Shown here in pieces: positions 9,733 to 22,044 of a DNA stretch of 64,000 bases. Numbering within the stretch: position 1 is the first letter of the stretch; the number at the start of each line of letters is the position of its first letter. Source of the DNA: Gigaspora rosea (taxonomy: Eukaryota > Glomeromycota > Glomeromycetes > Diversisporales > Gigasporaceae); contig QKWP01000206.1 of NCBI GenBank assembly GCA_003550325.1, forward strand, positions 261,216 through 325,215, written 5' to 3'. The notes below the pieces were generated by a model. That model saw only the letters and a program-made list of their open reading frames with translations, had not been told where the DNA came from and made no database searches. Made by a program: the position numbers and the translations under genes.

Positions 9733-12700
9733 ATGTCTGTTAACCAAAGAATAAAAGTAGCTACGCTCAACATAAAAGGACTAATTAATGCAAATAAGAG
9801 ACAAAATACATTCAATCTCCTAAAATCTTATAATTTGGACATTATCATGTTACAAGAAACGAATTTGAAAGACGCAAAGCTTAGAGACTTTTTAAGTCAG
9901 CAATGGCAGTATGTATCTACTTGGTCTAGTAAGACTGCCATTTTAGCAGGAAACAAAAAAATCGAATTTATAGATTCTCAAATTTCTCACGATGACAGAG
10001 TGATAACGGTTAAGATACATTACCAGGGGAGGACATTTAGGATAACAAATGTGTATGCACCTCCGTGCCCAAAAAATAGAATCAAATTCTCTGAGGATTG
10101 GTCACCACCAAGAGAGGAAGAATTAATAGAAATCGTCAGAGGTGACTTCAATACCAACATCTCCCCGGATAAAAATAGAGTCAGCCAAGCTCCACAACAG
10201 CATGACCCTACTAGAAAGACTTTACAAAAAAAGATGGAAAATTTTCACAACGCAAATGATTTTTCAGAAGAAGACCCATTTCTGACTTACTTCCAAAATA
10301 CCAGAAACAATGGCAGAATGGGAACCTGCATAGACTACATTTTCATAGATAGAAACTTCAGACATAATATCTCCGGTGTTAAAACTTGCTTCGGCAACTC
10401 TGACCACCTATTAGTAGAGTGTTCGCTTTCCTTTGGACCAATCAAGAGACACAGTGTGCAGTGGCGGTTCGACAAAAATTGCTTCCGGAATGTCAGGTTG
10501 AGTCAAGAAGTCATAGAGGAAATCGAGGACCCTGGATCCATACAAGATTGGGATGGATGCAAACTGAACATACAATCAATAATCAGAGCCTTCCGCAAAC
10601 AAAGTCCACGGAGACAAAGATAGAAGGACTCCACAAAAAGTTGACGCACTTAAAAATAGCCCGGTCCAAAAATTCAGAATGGACACACTTAGATGAACAA
10701 ATAACAAACCTGATGAATCTCATTTAGGAAGAAAACTCTGATCTCACAAATAAATGGCTTCTCAGGTCCAAGGCCAGATGGATCGAAAAAGGGGAAAAGT
10801 CGACAAAGTATTTTTTTGCAAGATACAAGTCGAGACAAAACCAAAACAAACTAGATGAGATCAAGGTTCCTGACAACAGAAATTCAGAAAACATGGATGT
10901 CCTGCAGCACATACAACAATTCTTTACACAAATCTACACTCCAGAGCCTATGGATAGATTGGAAGCAGAAAAGTTTGTAAAGGATCTCCCTGCGGTCACA
11001 GATGCAATGAACAATGATATGCTTAAACCCATAACCGCAGAGGAAGTTTCACAGGTTATTTGCTCTCTTCCTAATAACAAATCTCCTGGAACAGACAGGC
11101 TCACTTACAAGTCCTACAAGCTCACAAATGAAACAATAACCCCGGTCTTAGTGAAGGTTTTCAACAAGGTCTTAGAAGGAGGTTCCGTGCCAATATCTTG
11201 GCACAAGAGCCTAATTACACTAATACCAAAAAAGGGGAGGATCTATCGCTCGTGAAAAATTGGCGTCCCATCTCAATGGTCAATGGGAACACTAAAATCT
11301 TTATAAAAATTCTGGCAGATAGAATGAATGAAATATGTAGGGCAATTATACCGGAAAACCAACAAGGTTTTATCAATGGCAGGTTCATAGTCGACGCCGC
11401 CATGGACATAATAATGACCACCCTACGAAAGTCACGTGACTCAACCGTTCAGCATTGGATTCTACTGATCAACCAGGCTAAAGCTTTCGACAGAGTCAAT
11501 CATGATTTTTGGCCCTCATAATGGAGAAGATGAAATTTGACAAGAGAATTATAGAATTGATAAAAGGCCTCTTTAAAAACCAAATGGCCCACATCATTGG
11601 AGGAGGCTCTATATCTTCTTCATTCATAGTGGGGCGGGGGGTGAGACAAGGGGATCCCCTCTCTCCCTTGCTCTACATACTTGCATTCGAACTGCTTCTT
11701 CTGCAGATAGACAAGAAGATCAGGGGTATACCCTTGGGACCAAATTGTTCATTTAAACTTACAGCTTACGCCGATGACCTTTCCCTGGGAATCAGTTCTC
11801 GTTCAGACTGGGAAACTTCCGTTAAAATGCTTGAGGACTACGAGAAAGCCTCAAATGCCAGAATAAACAAAAAAAAAACCAAACTAGTCATTCTTACGCC
11901 ATCTGCAGAAGTTGTAATCTTACCAGGGGAAGAACTTTATGAGAAGGTCCCTGAACAAACCTCCTTCAAAATTCTAGGCTTCGAAGTTTTGAGAGATGGC
12001 TCTCCGAAGAAAGGACTTTGGGAGGAAATTATTAACAAAATAAAGGTTCAAATAGAAAATTAAACGCGAGGAATCTCTTATTTAAAGGGAAGATAATGTT
12101 GGCCAAGTCCCTGGTTCTTTCCAGAATGTGGTACGCCGCCTACATTCTTTCCCCTAAAAGAAAACACATATCCGAGATTAATGACCTCATCTCAAACTGG
12201 ATAAAATACAAATCCAGGTTTCTTCCCAAATATGCCACATTTCAAAAGAACACTGGCGAAGGCGGATTGGGTGCTCTGGTCATCCAGAACATGTTAAATG
12301 CACGACTCATAATGATTTGGAAACGTTTGTGCACAAGTAGCGCCACTTGGGCCTGTTACGAAAGAAACGTAATCTCAGGGGAGATTAGGTTCAAAAGGAA
12401 TCTCAGTGTTTTACAAGCGCTAAAGTCAACCCCAATCAGTAAGAAGGCCTGGCCGAAAGAATGGAGGGGACACATACACACTTGGATTAAGTTAGGAGGG
12501 GATATTTCATCGACGCGCAACTGGCCATGGACACTGGAAGCTTTGAAAATTGGCAAAACAAACAGTCAGGAGATGACAGTCAAATGGATAGTGCGGCGAT
12601 TAAATACAATAAGATGCGGAATCAGCATAACTTCGGACATTAACCAACCGGATAATTTTAGTTGGCTAAAAACAAAAGAGCACATTAACATAAAACTGGA

Positions 12701-13174
12701 CATTTGCTGGCGGATGTACCACGGGGCCTTACTTCTCGGGTACCGAACACGACACCTTGACTCAGAACACAGGGGTGATTGCATATGGTGTGTCGACACC
12801 AGACAAACTATCGAGCATTTCGCAATGAATGTGACCTGAGTAAAGAAATATGGCAAGTCGCCTACAAGATGATAGTTAGTACAGCGGGTACGTCCCCTCT
12901 ATCCATCTCCCAAGAAGCACTGGAAGCTGGTAACATAAACGAAAAAACGAAACAGCAAGCTGTACAGTGGCTTCATATTCAGGTAATATACACAATATGG
13001 TGCTTATTTGCAAAAGCCAAATGGGGCGGAGAAATAATATCTAGAACCGGAGCCATACGGCAAGCTGAGTTCCAGCTCAAAAAAGAACTTTGGCAGTTAC
13101 ATTTCAATTTGGGAGAGAAATCCCCCAAAATAAAACGAGTTTATAGTTCTTTAAAAAAACTTTATGTAGTCTAG
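9733..13174 (+). pseudogene. LINE-A3 ORF2: endonuclease-RT-zinc finger, frameshifted
   Basis: Starts at ATG 9733 after the conserved CCTTTTACGTAAAT linker. The endonuclease frame (9733-10623) shows TLNIKG, MLQETN, the GDFNTN metal-site motif, CIDYIFID and the SDH motif, all typical of APE-type LINE nucleases. It is followed in shifted frames by a linker (10629-10890), RT fingers (NNKSPGTDRLTY, NWRPISMVN), motif A (AKAFDRVNH), motif B (GVRQGDPLSPLLYILAFE, about 11638) and motif C (AYADDLSLGI, about 11765), thumb, and the C-terminal finger CIWC-X7-H-X4-C near 12780-12835. At least five frameshifts or stops (near 10621, 10725, 11254, 11519, 12061, 12836) inactivate it. It would nick target DNA and reverse-transcribe LINE RNA there. 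The motifs place it near the L1/Tx1 group; the exact clade needs a tree. Confidence 0.9.
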
Positions 13175-13197
13175 AACATGTAAAATTGTAATAGTCG

Positions 13198-13254
13198 TAA
13201 TAAAGAGCACCAACTGCGCCTCAGTCATATGACTGAGAAATTTAAAAAAAAAAA
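13198..13254 (+). other. LINE-A3 3' tail hairpin
   Basis: AATAAAGAGCACCAACTGCG, then the perfect palindrome CTCAGTCATATGACTGAG (13220-13237), then an A-rich end. This is the likely RT recognition structure of the family; the same layout closes the SINEs. Confidence 0.7.
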
Positions 13255-13668
13255 CATTAAAAATTTTATAAATATCCCCTGCTTTTTCTAAAATCTTAAA
13301 AATTCATGAACCTGCGTTAAATCAAGCCTTATACCATTTAAGATTCTTGAGTGCATCAAACTCTAATTTTTATATATAAACCACATCACATTACACTATA
13401 TACACGCTCTAGTTGACTAGCACATCGATGATAGATAATTTCTTATTTCTTTGGTTAAATTACCGTTACATTTCAATTCTGTTTTGGCTATTAAGAACAT
13501 GGGGGATGCCAAGAAAAAAATACCTGAATTTTTACATTCTTTACACATAAGTTTTTTTACTTATATTAACTATCGCCATCGGAAAATTCCAGTATTGTAA
13601 AAATCTAAGAAATGTGAATTCCTTTTGCATCGCTCGTATAATAACACACTGCATAATAATTTATAATT
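13255..13668. other. AT-rich spacer without recognisable feature
   Basis: No ORF, repeat pair or motif that I can support between the tails of A3 (+) and A4 (-). Confidence 0.4.
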
Positions 13669-15109
13669 TTTTTTTTTTTTGAGAGAATTATATATCTATA
13701 TTTAAAAACTGAGTTATCTTTTCCTTTGATTTGCTCTTATGGGTCTTGTTTAAGACCGTAAGACTTTCCTAAGCCTAGCTTTGGCTACCCTTTTCACAAC
13801 TTCTTCTCTCATATTGTTATTTCCCCACTGAGCTTGTGTGTACCAATACCATATCTCGTACACAATATTAATATGCAGCCATATTGCTGCTCTTCTTTTC
13901 CACCATTTTGTATATTCTGAGCAGTAAAGATCTCTTCCATGTTTTGTGGGATTGAGTGTAATGACGAATTCTTCAAAAAGGAGTAACCTATCCTCCAAAT
14001 TGTTTGACTGATATTACATTTCAATGCAAAATGATCTGGTGTTTGTTTTTCCTCTGGGCAGCTTGGGCAGCTTCCATCTATTATATCTTTATCTATGTGC
14101 ATAAGTCGATAGCCTAGTGGAAGTGCTTTATTCTGGAACCGCCAAAAAATATCCTTCTTTTTATTCAATATTTCCTTACTTTCCATCCAACCATAGTGGT
14201 TTAGAGGATTGTCTTGTGAGGCTATTGGAGTTTGTGCTGCAGTATGCTTGATCGAGTACTGTCTTAGAAATTCAGTTGCTTTCTTGACCATGAATTGATC
14301 CCCTAGTTGACCACATAGCTTTAATTGTGTAATTTCCTATGGCCAGTTATTAAAAGACTCTATTGTGCTCTTAAGTCGTTTCTAGGCTGTTAGGTAAGGT
14401 TGCCAAGCATCGGCCATCCTTTAAGCCTTATTTGAAGTGTTTTTAAAGCTGTTACTATCGAGATTTTCCTTTTATCTTGTATTCTTTGTGAAATTAGTGT
14501 TTGTTCAACTTTGGCCCAAAAGCTATTAGCTGTCAAAAGCTTTATCCAAATTGAACAAAGCCTAGCATCAAGTGTATCTTTAAGAACAGGGGCATTTAAC
14601 CCTCCCCTGTTGTAATCCAGCTGAAAAGCTGAGTAATGTGGAAGTAGCTTGGATTTGTTCTTAATCCAATTGGAGATCAGAACATTAATTTTGTCAAGTT
14701 GTTTTTTTTAGGTGGGAGCAAGTATGCTAGATACCAGATTTTAGAAATAAGAAGGGCTTTTGTAAGTAGAATTTTTCCTTTGAGTTAAGTTTTCCCACAA
14801 TTGTTTTTTAGGAGTGCCCCCAGAGTCAATCTCATAGCCCAAAATCCTGAGCGAGGCACCATCCTCAGCTACTTTGAAAAGATTTGGGTCTAGTAAAATT
14901 GTTGCTTTGGCCATGTTGGTAAGTGGTACTAAAATTGATTTTCTTTAATTGATCTTTGCATTAGAGGCTAGTTCGTATTTTTGAAGAAGTACCACAAGCT
15001 TTTCCCAGTCTGATAGGGATCCAATTCCTACTGTCAAGTCATCAGCGTATGCTGTAACTTTAAAGGATTGTCCTGCTGCTTTTATTCCATTTAGTTCTTC
15101 TTGAATTTT

Positions 15110-15774
15110 TTTTTTGTTTTTTTTTTTTTACCCTAGTCACTATGTGCTAGGGGCACTGAGTGGCGCTCTTTTATTAAGGTCTATGTTAATTGACAGGGCC
15201 TCCCTAACAAGGTCCCCTACATGTTTTTGTGTACAACATATTTTTACTTTTTACAGTATTGATCCTAATTCTAGATATCCCAACCGGGATTACTATTTTT
15301 ATTTCTATCGTGGCTAAACGGTACTAAGCCTCCAATTGTCATTTTAATGTCCCAACCGGTTTTACTCGGTTGACCCTTTTTTTTTTTTTTTTTTTTTTTT
15401 CTTCTACCGGAGGATTTAACCGGAAATATCCTCAACTCCTGGCCCATTTCGTTTCTTCCTGAACTTTTTCGTCTCCGGGACTATCACAGAATTCGTCTCA
15501 TTAGGGCAGACTACTCCGATTCATCCTGGTCCGAGGGTATCCAAGTTCAACCAGAATTTCACCGGAAGTACAGTATCCAAATTAAGCACATACACCTGCA
15601 ACTGGCAACTGTGGCTGTGTAGCTAACCGTGGTCCCTGCATCCTAGTTCAGCTTGTCCTTCTTGTGATTTTGAGTAGAATTTATGTTCCCAATGGGGCTA
15701 GAACCGGCGACCTTGTGTTTAGACGACTAACAACCCAGGAGCGCAACCACTACGCTATCGACCTATGGGTAATT
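15110..15774 (-). mobile_element. tRNA-derived SINE (S2) inserted in LINE-A4
   Basis: A 12-bp target duplication TTCTTGAATTTT flanks it exactly (15098-15109 and 15775-15786). Read on the minus strand it starts CCCATAGGTCGATAGCG, with an A box TAGCGTAGTGG and a weak B box GGTTCTAGCCC. It ends with AATAAAAGAGCGCCACTCAG, the stem CCCTAG/CTAGGG and an A-run. Its tail matches LINE-A, and it is a different subfamily from S1/S4. Confidence 0.88.
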
Positions 15775-17410
15775 TTCTTGAATTTTAAAAATGAGTGGGT
15801 TTAATGCTAAAATATACAGAAGAGGTGAAAGTGTGTCCCCTTGTCGAACCCCTCTTTCTACTCTTATTGGCTCCGAAATGAGGTTGGAATCTGCAATATG
15901 TGCTGTCTGGAGCTTAAAAAGATTTTTAATAATATTAATGAACATGGTATCAAATCCCATTCTCTCAAGTACCAGCAGGATAAAGTCATGACTTATTCGG
16001 TCAAAGGCTTTTTGCTGATCAAGCAGCAACAACCAGTGGCTAGCTGATTGATCTACTTGATTCCTCATTGTAGTAATAATGTCTAATGCAGCATCCATGA
16101 TTGATCTTCTTTTTATAAATGCCTGTTGTGATGGTCCAATAATCGATTCACAAATTGTATTAATCCTATTGGCCAGGATCTTCATAAAAATTTTAACATC
16201 GCAGCTTGTAAGAGATATTGGTCACCAGTTGTCTATATTTTCAAGATTATTTGACTTTTTTGGAATCAGGGTAATAATGCTCTTGGTCCATGTCCTAGAT
16301 ACTAAGCCATTTCCCAACTGATAATTAAAGAGACTTGTAAGTATAGGGACTATTTCCTCTTTAATTCCTTTATAAAATTCATATGTAAGACCATCTGAAC
16401 CAGGAGATTTATTATTTGGGAGTTGGTTTATAATATTACCAACTTCCTCTTCAGATATAGCCTTTGGTTCTGGAGTGATGAAAGCTGCGGCAAACCTTGG
16501 ATGAAGAATTCTGATACTGAAGAGTCATTATTTTCTGCTCTATATATGTCTTGATAGATATTTTTCATGGTATCTGAATTTTGTTATTTGCAGAGGTACT
16601 ATTTCTGGTTTTGTAAAGTGAGAAGAAAAATTTGGTAGATTTTTATCCCTCTTCAACCCATTTTGCATTAGATCTCGTTTGCCATTTATCCGAAAGAGCT
16701 TGAAGCTCTTCTTGCAGCTGAGCATTAATATGCTTACTCATTTCTAATGAATGTTCAGATCTTTCTCTTCCAGAAGCTTCGTTATTTATTTTAGTCAGCT
16801 TTTTTTGTAACTTTTGAATTCTTTTTTCCGGTGAGTGTTGTGGTCTAAAAGCTCTAATTATGGATTGGATCCTACACTTGTGAAGGTCCCACCTTGAAAA
16901 GTTTGTGATGCTTTGGACTTCTTCGATTACCTTCACTCTATGAAGTTGGTTCTGCCAGCTTTTTTTGTCGAATCTCCATTGTTTGGCCTTTGGAGTTTCT
17001 AGAGCTAAGTGCAATTCACATTCCACTAGCAAATGGTTTGGGTAGCAACTCTCTTAACGTAATGCCCATAGTTCGCATCAATAAAGATGTAATCCAACCT
17101 TGTAGCCATTATGTGTTCACCTCTTATGTTTTGGTGATATGTTATAAAAGGCTTTGCGCAAGCTGTGGCTAATGCAGTGTCAATATATTCTGCTGTTAGA
17201 TCTGAAAACAGCTTCCTTGTAGGATCATTTGATGGAGGTGATCGACTCATTCTATTCCCATGAGGGTCAAAATTTGTATAAAATCCCCAGCAAGGATAGT
17301 AATACCTCCCTCGTCTATTCTTGGAAACCAATTATTAAAGAAACTTGTTCTCTCTCCTATATTCAGAGGTGCGTATACATTGATTAATTGGAACTTAAGG
17401 TGCTTGTAGG

Positions 17411-17651
17411 CAGTGTTGTCACTTGGACGTGTTCATACTATGTTTTTTGTCCAACGTCCAAGATTGTCCAAGCCTATGTCCCATATTTAACTAATCAACA
17501 AAATAATTTAAAAAAATATATAATTATATATTTTTTTAGGTGCTGGACTCATTGGTGAAAAATTAAAATAGATTATCTTAATAAAATTTTAAGTAATTTT
17601 AATTTGAAAAAATGTCCAAAATGTCCAAAAAACGTCCAAGTGACAACACTG
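17411..17651. mobile_element. hAT-type MITE, 241 bp
   Basis: Perfect 19-bp terminal inverted repeats CAGTGTTGTCACTTGGACG, with 8-bp target repeats CTTGTAGG / CTTGTAAG (one mismatch). It interrupts the endonuclease of LINE-A4. GTCCAA-type motifs recur inside. It has no coding capacity. Confidence 0.92.
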
Positions 17652-18179
17652 CTTGTAAGTAATGTTTGCTTCTGTTACTCGACCACTGTGTGTTTCCCTT
17701 GGGTTGGTTAAAATAATATTTCTGTTCCCTGCTAAGATTGCAGTTTTGGAAGACCAGTATGAACTGTATCCCCATTACTGCTGCAAAAAGTTTCTTGTAT
17801 TAACATTTTCTAAGTTAGTTTCTTGAGTCTAAATGATATGAATTTAACAATGTAAGTGTTTGATGTGCCTTATCCAAATTGTTCAGCCCTTTGACATTCA
17901 AAGTAGCTAGTTTAAGTTTGTTAACCATTTAATAAAAGTGGGGTGTAGCATTAGATTAGATCCTGTTGACTTTATGTCCAGATAAGACTCTAGACCTAAC
18001 CCTGTTTATAGCTGTAACTGATTTCCTGGCATTGCTTTTTGCTTTTTTCTTCGAGGTAACTAATGTGTTTCAGCATACCTTTTGTACTACTGTCCTTGGT
18101 CTAAAATGATACCAAAGGATCTTTTGCTACACTTTTCTGGCTGATGTCAACCTCAATAGATGTGGAGTTTATTTCTACT

Positions 18180-19530
18180 TTATTTCCTTACTAAACTAGA
18201 TGAAGCAGAGGTTTCTGCTACACTAGCCATTTGATTCTCCACCTTACTAGAACTAGATGAAGCAGAGGTTTCTGCTACACTGGCCGTTTGATCCTCCATT
18301 TTAACTTCTTTATCTACTTCCATGCTGGGCGTAGCTAAATCTGATACTGGTGAATCAATAAGCATAACATTCTTAAATTCCTCATTGTATGGGTTTTCAA
18401 TACTTAATGGTAGTGACTGTTCCTGGCTTCGTAATTGCTTACGTTCTTGTGCTCTTTGCAATTTATGTTTTTTCTGTATTTTTTCAGTTTGACTGACACC
18501 TTATACTCTTGACACTCCTTTTTGATATGTCCTGTTTTATCGCAAAAGTAACACATTTTTGGGCTTCTCTCCAGTCAGTTGTAACTTTCTGGTTCCAAAT
18601 GTGTGTAAATCTAGAGATTCGTGATGCCAGATCTGTGTCATCTGTTGTTTTAAAAATTACCACCCATTGATCTGTAAGCACTGAAGTGCCCTTATAGACC
18701 AACGGCTTAATAGAAGAGAGATATTGCCAATATCCTGAAAGGCTTCTTTAATTTGGTCTGAAATAAAATCTTTTCTACCCATAGGCATATTGCGAAGTCG
18801 GACTGATAAAAAATTTCGTCTGATGTTTATTGGGATGTACCCCTGTAAGGTTTGCTTAAAAACCGTAATACCTTCCGCAGCAGGGATCTTTTGTTCTTGG
18901 TAAAAATTGGTTTTGCTGCAATAAGGTCTTCTCCAACTTTAGTTACCATTGCTTCAACAATATCTGTAGTGGAAATGTTTTCCAAACTGTGTACTTCAAA
19001 TATCAATGCATTTTCATTTTTGGTATGTATCCTTTTTCTTGGAGCATAGGTTAAGAAGGTTGCTTTGCCCCTCTCGAGTTTAGAGAACAGATTTGACCAT
19101 TGCCTAGGCTTAACCTGGCCATTAAACTAGCTTGATTGGAAGATCACGTGTTCAACCACATGTTCACTGTTGTTGTCTGAATTAGACACGTGTACTATTT
19201 GTTTTGCCAGGACTTGAGATGTGTTATTTGTTTGAGTAAACAAACTGTTTTTTCCTTTGACTAGCGTTGCTTGTTCAACTTTTCCATCGTTGTTTAGCAT
19301 CATATCCTCTTGCAAACCACTTCTACTCATGGTGTTAACCATATTGTCTAAGTCTTTAACCACAGTTTGGAATAGCTCCTCATTTTCTTTATTTGACAAC
19401 ATGTTCTCCAGATAGCGTTCAGGTTTTCTTCTTCAGTAACTGAAGTTCTTGCCTTCTTGATTTTCCTGTCATAAACTGCTTTGTCTATGCCAGACATTTT
19501 TGTACTGTCTTGTTTAAGTTTACGTTTCAT
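18180..19530 (-). pseudogene. LINE-A4 ORF1 (gag-like), frameshifted
   Basis: Starts at ATG 19530 (MKRKLKQDSTKMSGIDK). Fragments follow at 19127-19402, 18850-19110 (core resembling the FSKLERGKATFLTYAP region), 18484-18702 (TSVLTDQWVVIFKTTDDTD, RISRFTHIW) and 18180-18461. A zinc knuckle CYFCDKTGHIKKEC can be read in a shifted frame near 18520-18560. The C-terminal part holds an in-frame tandem repeat of 57 bp (19 residues, SVAETSASSS type) at about 18190-18300. Several frameshifts break the reading frame. Confidence 0.75.
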
Positions 19531-19607
19531 ATGTGCAAGGGACTTAGCCCTTGAAGAACCTGATTAGTTTTTAAAAAAATATAGCGAGTTTTGTAAAATA
19601 ATTGTGT

Positions 19608-20348
19608 GACCTGCTGGCCGATAGCGTAAGTGGTTACACTCCCAGGTCGCCAAACGTAAGGTTGCAGTTCAACCCCTACTAGTGGACATGACAAAAAACT
19701 ATATGCGATTATGAGAGGATGGGCTGAACTAGAATGCTAGGACTGCGGTTGGTTAATTTAACTACATTAGTGTGTTTGTGCTGCTAAAATTTGGACCTAA
19801 TGGATACTTCCAGTGGAATTCTAGTTGAATAAATGTATACTTCCGGTGGGATTCCGGTTGAACAGTAACATGATAAAAAATGGCAAAGTTGCACTAACCC
19901 GATAAAGGAAAAGGATCTCAGATGAACTCAGGATGGGCTCAGCCCTAACCCGAAACGGAAGGAGACCAAAAAACTTTAGAAGGCCGAAGGAAGAAAGTAC
20001 CAAGAATCTGCCGTGTCCTTGCCCCGGTCGGTAAGACGACTAGAGGTTCTGGCTGAAGTTAGAAGCTGAAACTTCGGAAGGAAGTACTGAGATGTTCTTA
20101 TGTCTCGTCTGCGCCCTGGCCAGTACGAACGACCTGAGGTTCCGGAAGAAGTTGGAAAACAGAAGACACCGCCGGCGGACTGGGTAACCAAAATGAGGGA
20201 AATCCGGGTAACTGAGTACAGAATTAGGTTGTATAACTGGTCACAAAATATATTATAAAATAGAAATGTAATTGGAAAATCATATGACCTTAATAAAAGA
20301 GTGCCATCAAGCGCCCCTAGTGTAAAGGACTAGGGTTAAAAAAATAAT
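19608..20348 (+). mobile_element. tRNA-derived SINE (S3)
   Basis: 741 bp flanked by a perfect 11-bp target duplication AATAATTGTGT (19597-19607, 20349-20359). The head GACCTGCTGGCCGATAGCG carries an A-box-like TAGCGTAAGTGG (19622-19633) and a B box AGTTCAACCCC (19666-19676). The tail has AATAAAAGAGTGCC, AAGCGCC, the stem CCCTAGT/ACTAGGG and an A-rich end. It inserted just upstream of the LINE-A4 leader. Confidence 0.9.
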
Positions 20349-20359
20349 AATAATTGTGT

Positions 20360-21465
20360 TTATCTATAAAGAAAGAGTTTTTAGAACATAAATTTATTTT
20401 AGATAAACACCCCTTAATTTTTTCTTTTGTGCCTAATTTTGCCACCACTTTCTCATCATTGTGCGACTAACAGTAAATTAGAGAATCGTTATTTATCATT
20501 ATAGCTGTTTAAATACGTGTGTAAATGAGCTTTGCTGATTAGTATCGGATTTTTTAAAGGATGAATTTGATAAATAATCAATGATAAAATTGAATCCCAA
20601 AATCTCTTTTTTTTTTTCTTGGTAATACTCATATGGAGTGACTCATATTAAAAAGGCCCATTTTGTCATATAGCTTATTTTGAGATAATCGAGTTTAATC
20701 GTTTGTTTTGATTTTCGGACTGAACTGGGATTAAGCAAATTCACGGTTTTGATTGGTTAAATATAACAGGTGACTATCAGGTAATCTTGTGATGTGCTTG
20801 TCCTTAGGCAGACTCGTGTAATTTTTCTTTTACATTACCTCCGTTTTTTATTATGTAAATCGACCTTCATTTATAATCGAAAAATGTCAACCATGTTGAA
20901 ATTTACATGAATCTAATAAAAACTCATTTTTCAAAAAAATTGCAGGCACCCCATATGCTATCTAGCCAATTCACAGAAAATTAGTACTGTAAAACTGCCA
21001 TATAAAAGACCCGGGTCACTTATACCCCACCAAAATTAAAATCTAATATTAGACCCGGGTATATTTAAAAAGATACAATTGGTTATTGTAAATTTTGCGA
21101 TAGGAAGTCTGATATCCGGGGGCAATAATCATAGGAACTTCATTTATAATCATAATTAATAATATGGGAAATATTTAAAGTGTATAAATAAAAAATTTTA
21201 TTTTATTTTCTGATTAATAATACAATAGTAAAAATACTATTTAAAAATTTTCAAAAACGTCATAATTATGAAACCCCTATTCATATATCCATAAGTTATC
21301 CGGTTATCTGGATATCTGGGGATTATCTGGTATCCGTAAGGGTTATCCGGATAACTGTAGAGTTTATCCGGTTATCTGTAAATTAAAAACTAGCAGTTAT
21401 CCGGATACAACTTTTACAAAAAGGATACTGATAAACGGATAAACAGATATCCCGGTCCAAACTCT
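20360..21465. other. Non-coding AT-rich region with short inverted repeats
   Basis: No gene. 20355-20410 holds a small inverted repeat (GTGTTTATCTA / TAGATAAACAC). 21290-21460 is rich in TTATCCGGATA-type palindromes and ends GGTCCAAACTCTA, which looks like the end of a decayed hAT MITE whose other end I cannot find. Confidence 0.45.
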
Positions 21466-21480
21466 AGTCAGGAGTTCCAA

Positions 21481-22044
21481 GATTCTGTAGAACATAGACA
21501 ACGTTTACTGAAATATAGAGCGAGGGATCCATATGAACAACTGATTCCAGGAGAGATAGAAATAAATATGGAAAAATGACATGGGAAGCTGACACGACGA
21601 TCGCCCCCAAAAAGGACATAAAGGAAGATCACATTGCCGAAATAGAAACGGTGGTACACACAGTGGAAGAGCCACATGATACAAGCTCAAAGGAGCAAAT
21701 AAACACAAACATGGTCATCAATTTAAAATAAGGCAGAGGCCAATCTAGAACAGACAGAAGTAGAACAAAAGGATGAATTAGCCTTAATAGGTTATGGACC
21801 CGAAGCAAAAGTTCCTATGCTATCGATGGTGGAAACCCCAGTAGAAGCGTTAGTGGGAATACGAATGCCCGAAATTAGTAATATAGCAAATTATGAAGAC
21901 ACTAAGTTGGAAGAGTTCACTATGGTGACTCATAAAAAGACACAATCAAAAAAGAAAAAAGGAAATACCAATGGCGGGTCAAACCCGGTAAGGAATGCAC
22001 TCTACAAGGCCCAGAGAGGCAAGGGTGGTCGAAACTATCATTAA
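21481..22044 (+). pseudogene. LINE-A5 ORF1 C-terminal remnant
   Basis: Acidic, low-complexity C-terminal tail of ORF1 in broken frames. 21817-22044 ends with LEEFTMVTHKKTQSKKKKG, matching the E-DGF-T-VTYKK end of ORF1 in A3, A6, A7 and A8. The conserved core and zinc knuckle are missing through 5' truncation. Confidence 0.65.

Larger units (their letters stand above)
7844..13254 (+). mobile_element. LINE-A copy A3, near full length
   Basis: 5.4 kb from the terminal GATCTACACATACTCTCTC to an A-run at 13254. Order: 5' leader with hairpin GGGGCTAGTCCCC (7954-7966), ORF1, a short linker, ORF2, 3' UTR with AATAAA and tail hairpin. An imperfect A-rich direct repeat of about 16 bp flanks it. Frameshifts make it inactive. 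Confidence 0.85.
13750..17928 (-). pseudogene. LINE-A4 ORF2, frameshifted and interrupted
   Basis: Starts at ATG 17928 (MVNKLKLATLNVKGLNN). Endonuclease pieces run to about 16980 (LDYIFID at 17026-17331), interrupted by a hAT MITE at 17411-17651. Next come a linker (16643-17032, KKSWQNQLHRVKVIEEVQS), fingers, motif A (QQKAFDRISHDF) and motif B (GVRQGDTLSPLLYILALN) at 15763-16185. SINE S2 then splits the gene, motif C (AYADDLTVGI) reads near 15050, and the C-terminal part with CPSC-X7-H-X4-C lies at 13809-14291. Many stops. A clear functional loss; domain order matches A3. Confidence 0.85.
13669..19560 (-). mobile_element. LINE-A copy A4 (divergent subfamily)
   Basis: A minus-strand LINE-A from a T-run at 13669-13680 (3' A-tail) to a leader at about 19560. 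It contains SINE S2 (15110-15774) and a hAT MITE (17411-17651). Its 3' end lacks the GAGYGCC-hairpin tail of the other copies, ending instead in AATTCTCTC plus A-run, so it may be a separate subfamily. The leader hairpin (AAGGGCTAAGTCCCTT on the minus strand, 19552-19537) is present, but the GATCTACAC start is not. Confidence 0.78.

Noticed and set aside
20880..21160. Tc1-like element starting ACTGTAAAACTGCC
   Set aside because: Could not find a matching inverted end or TA duplication.
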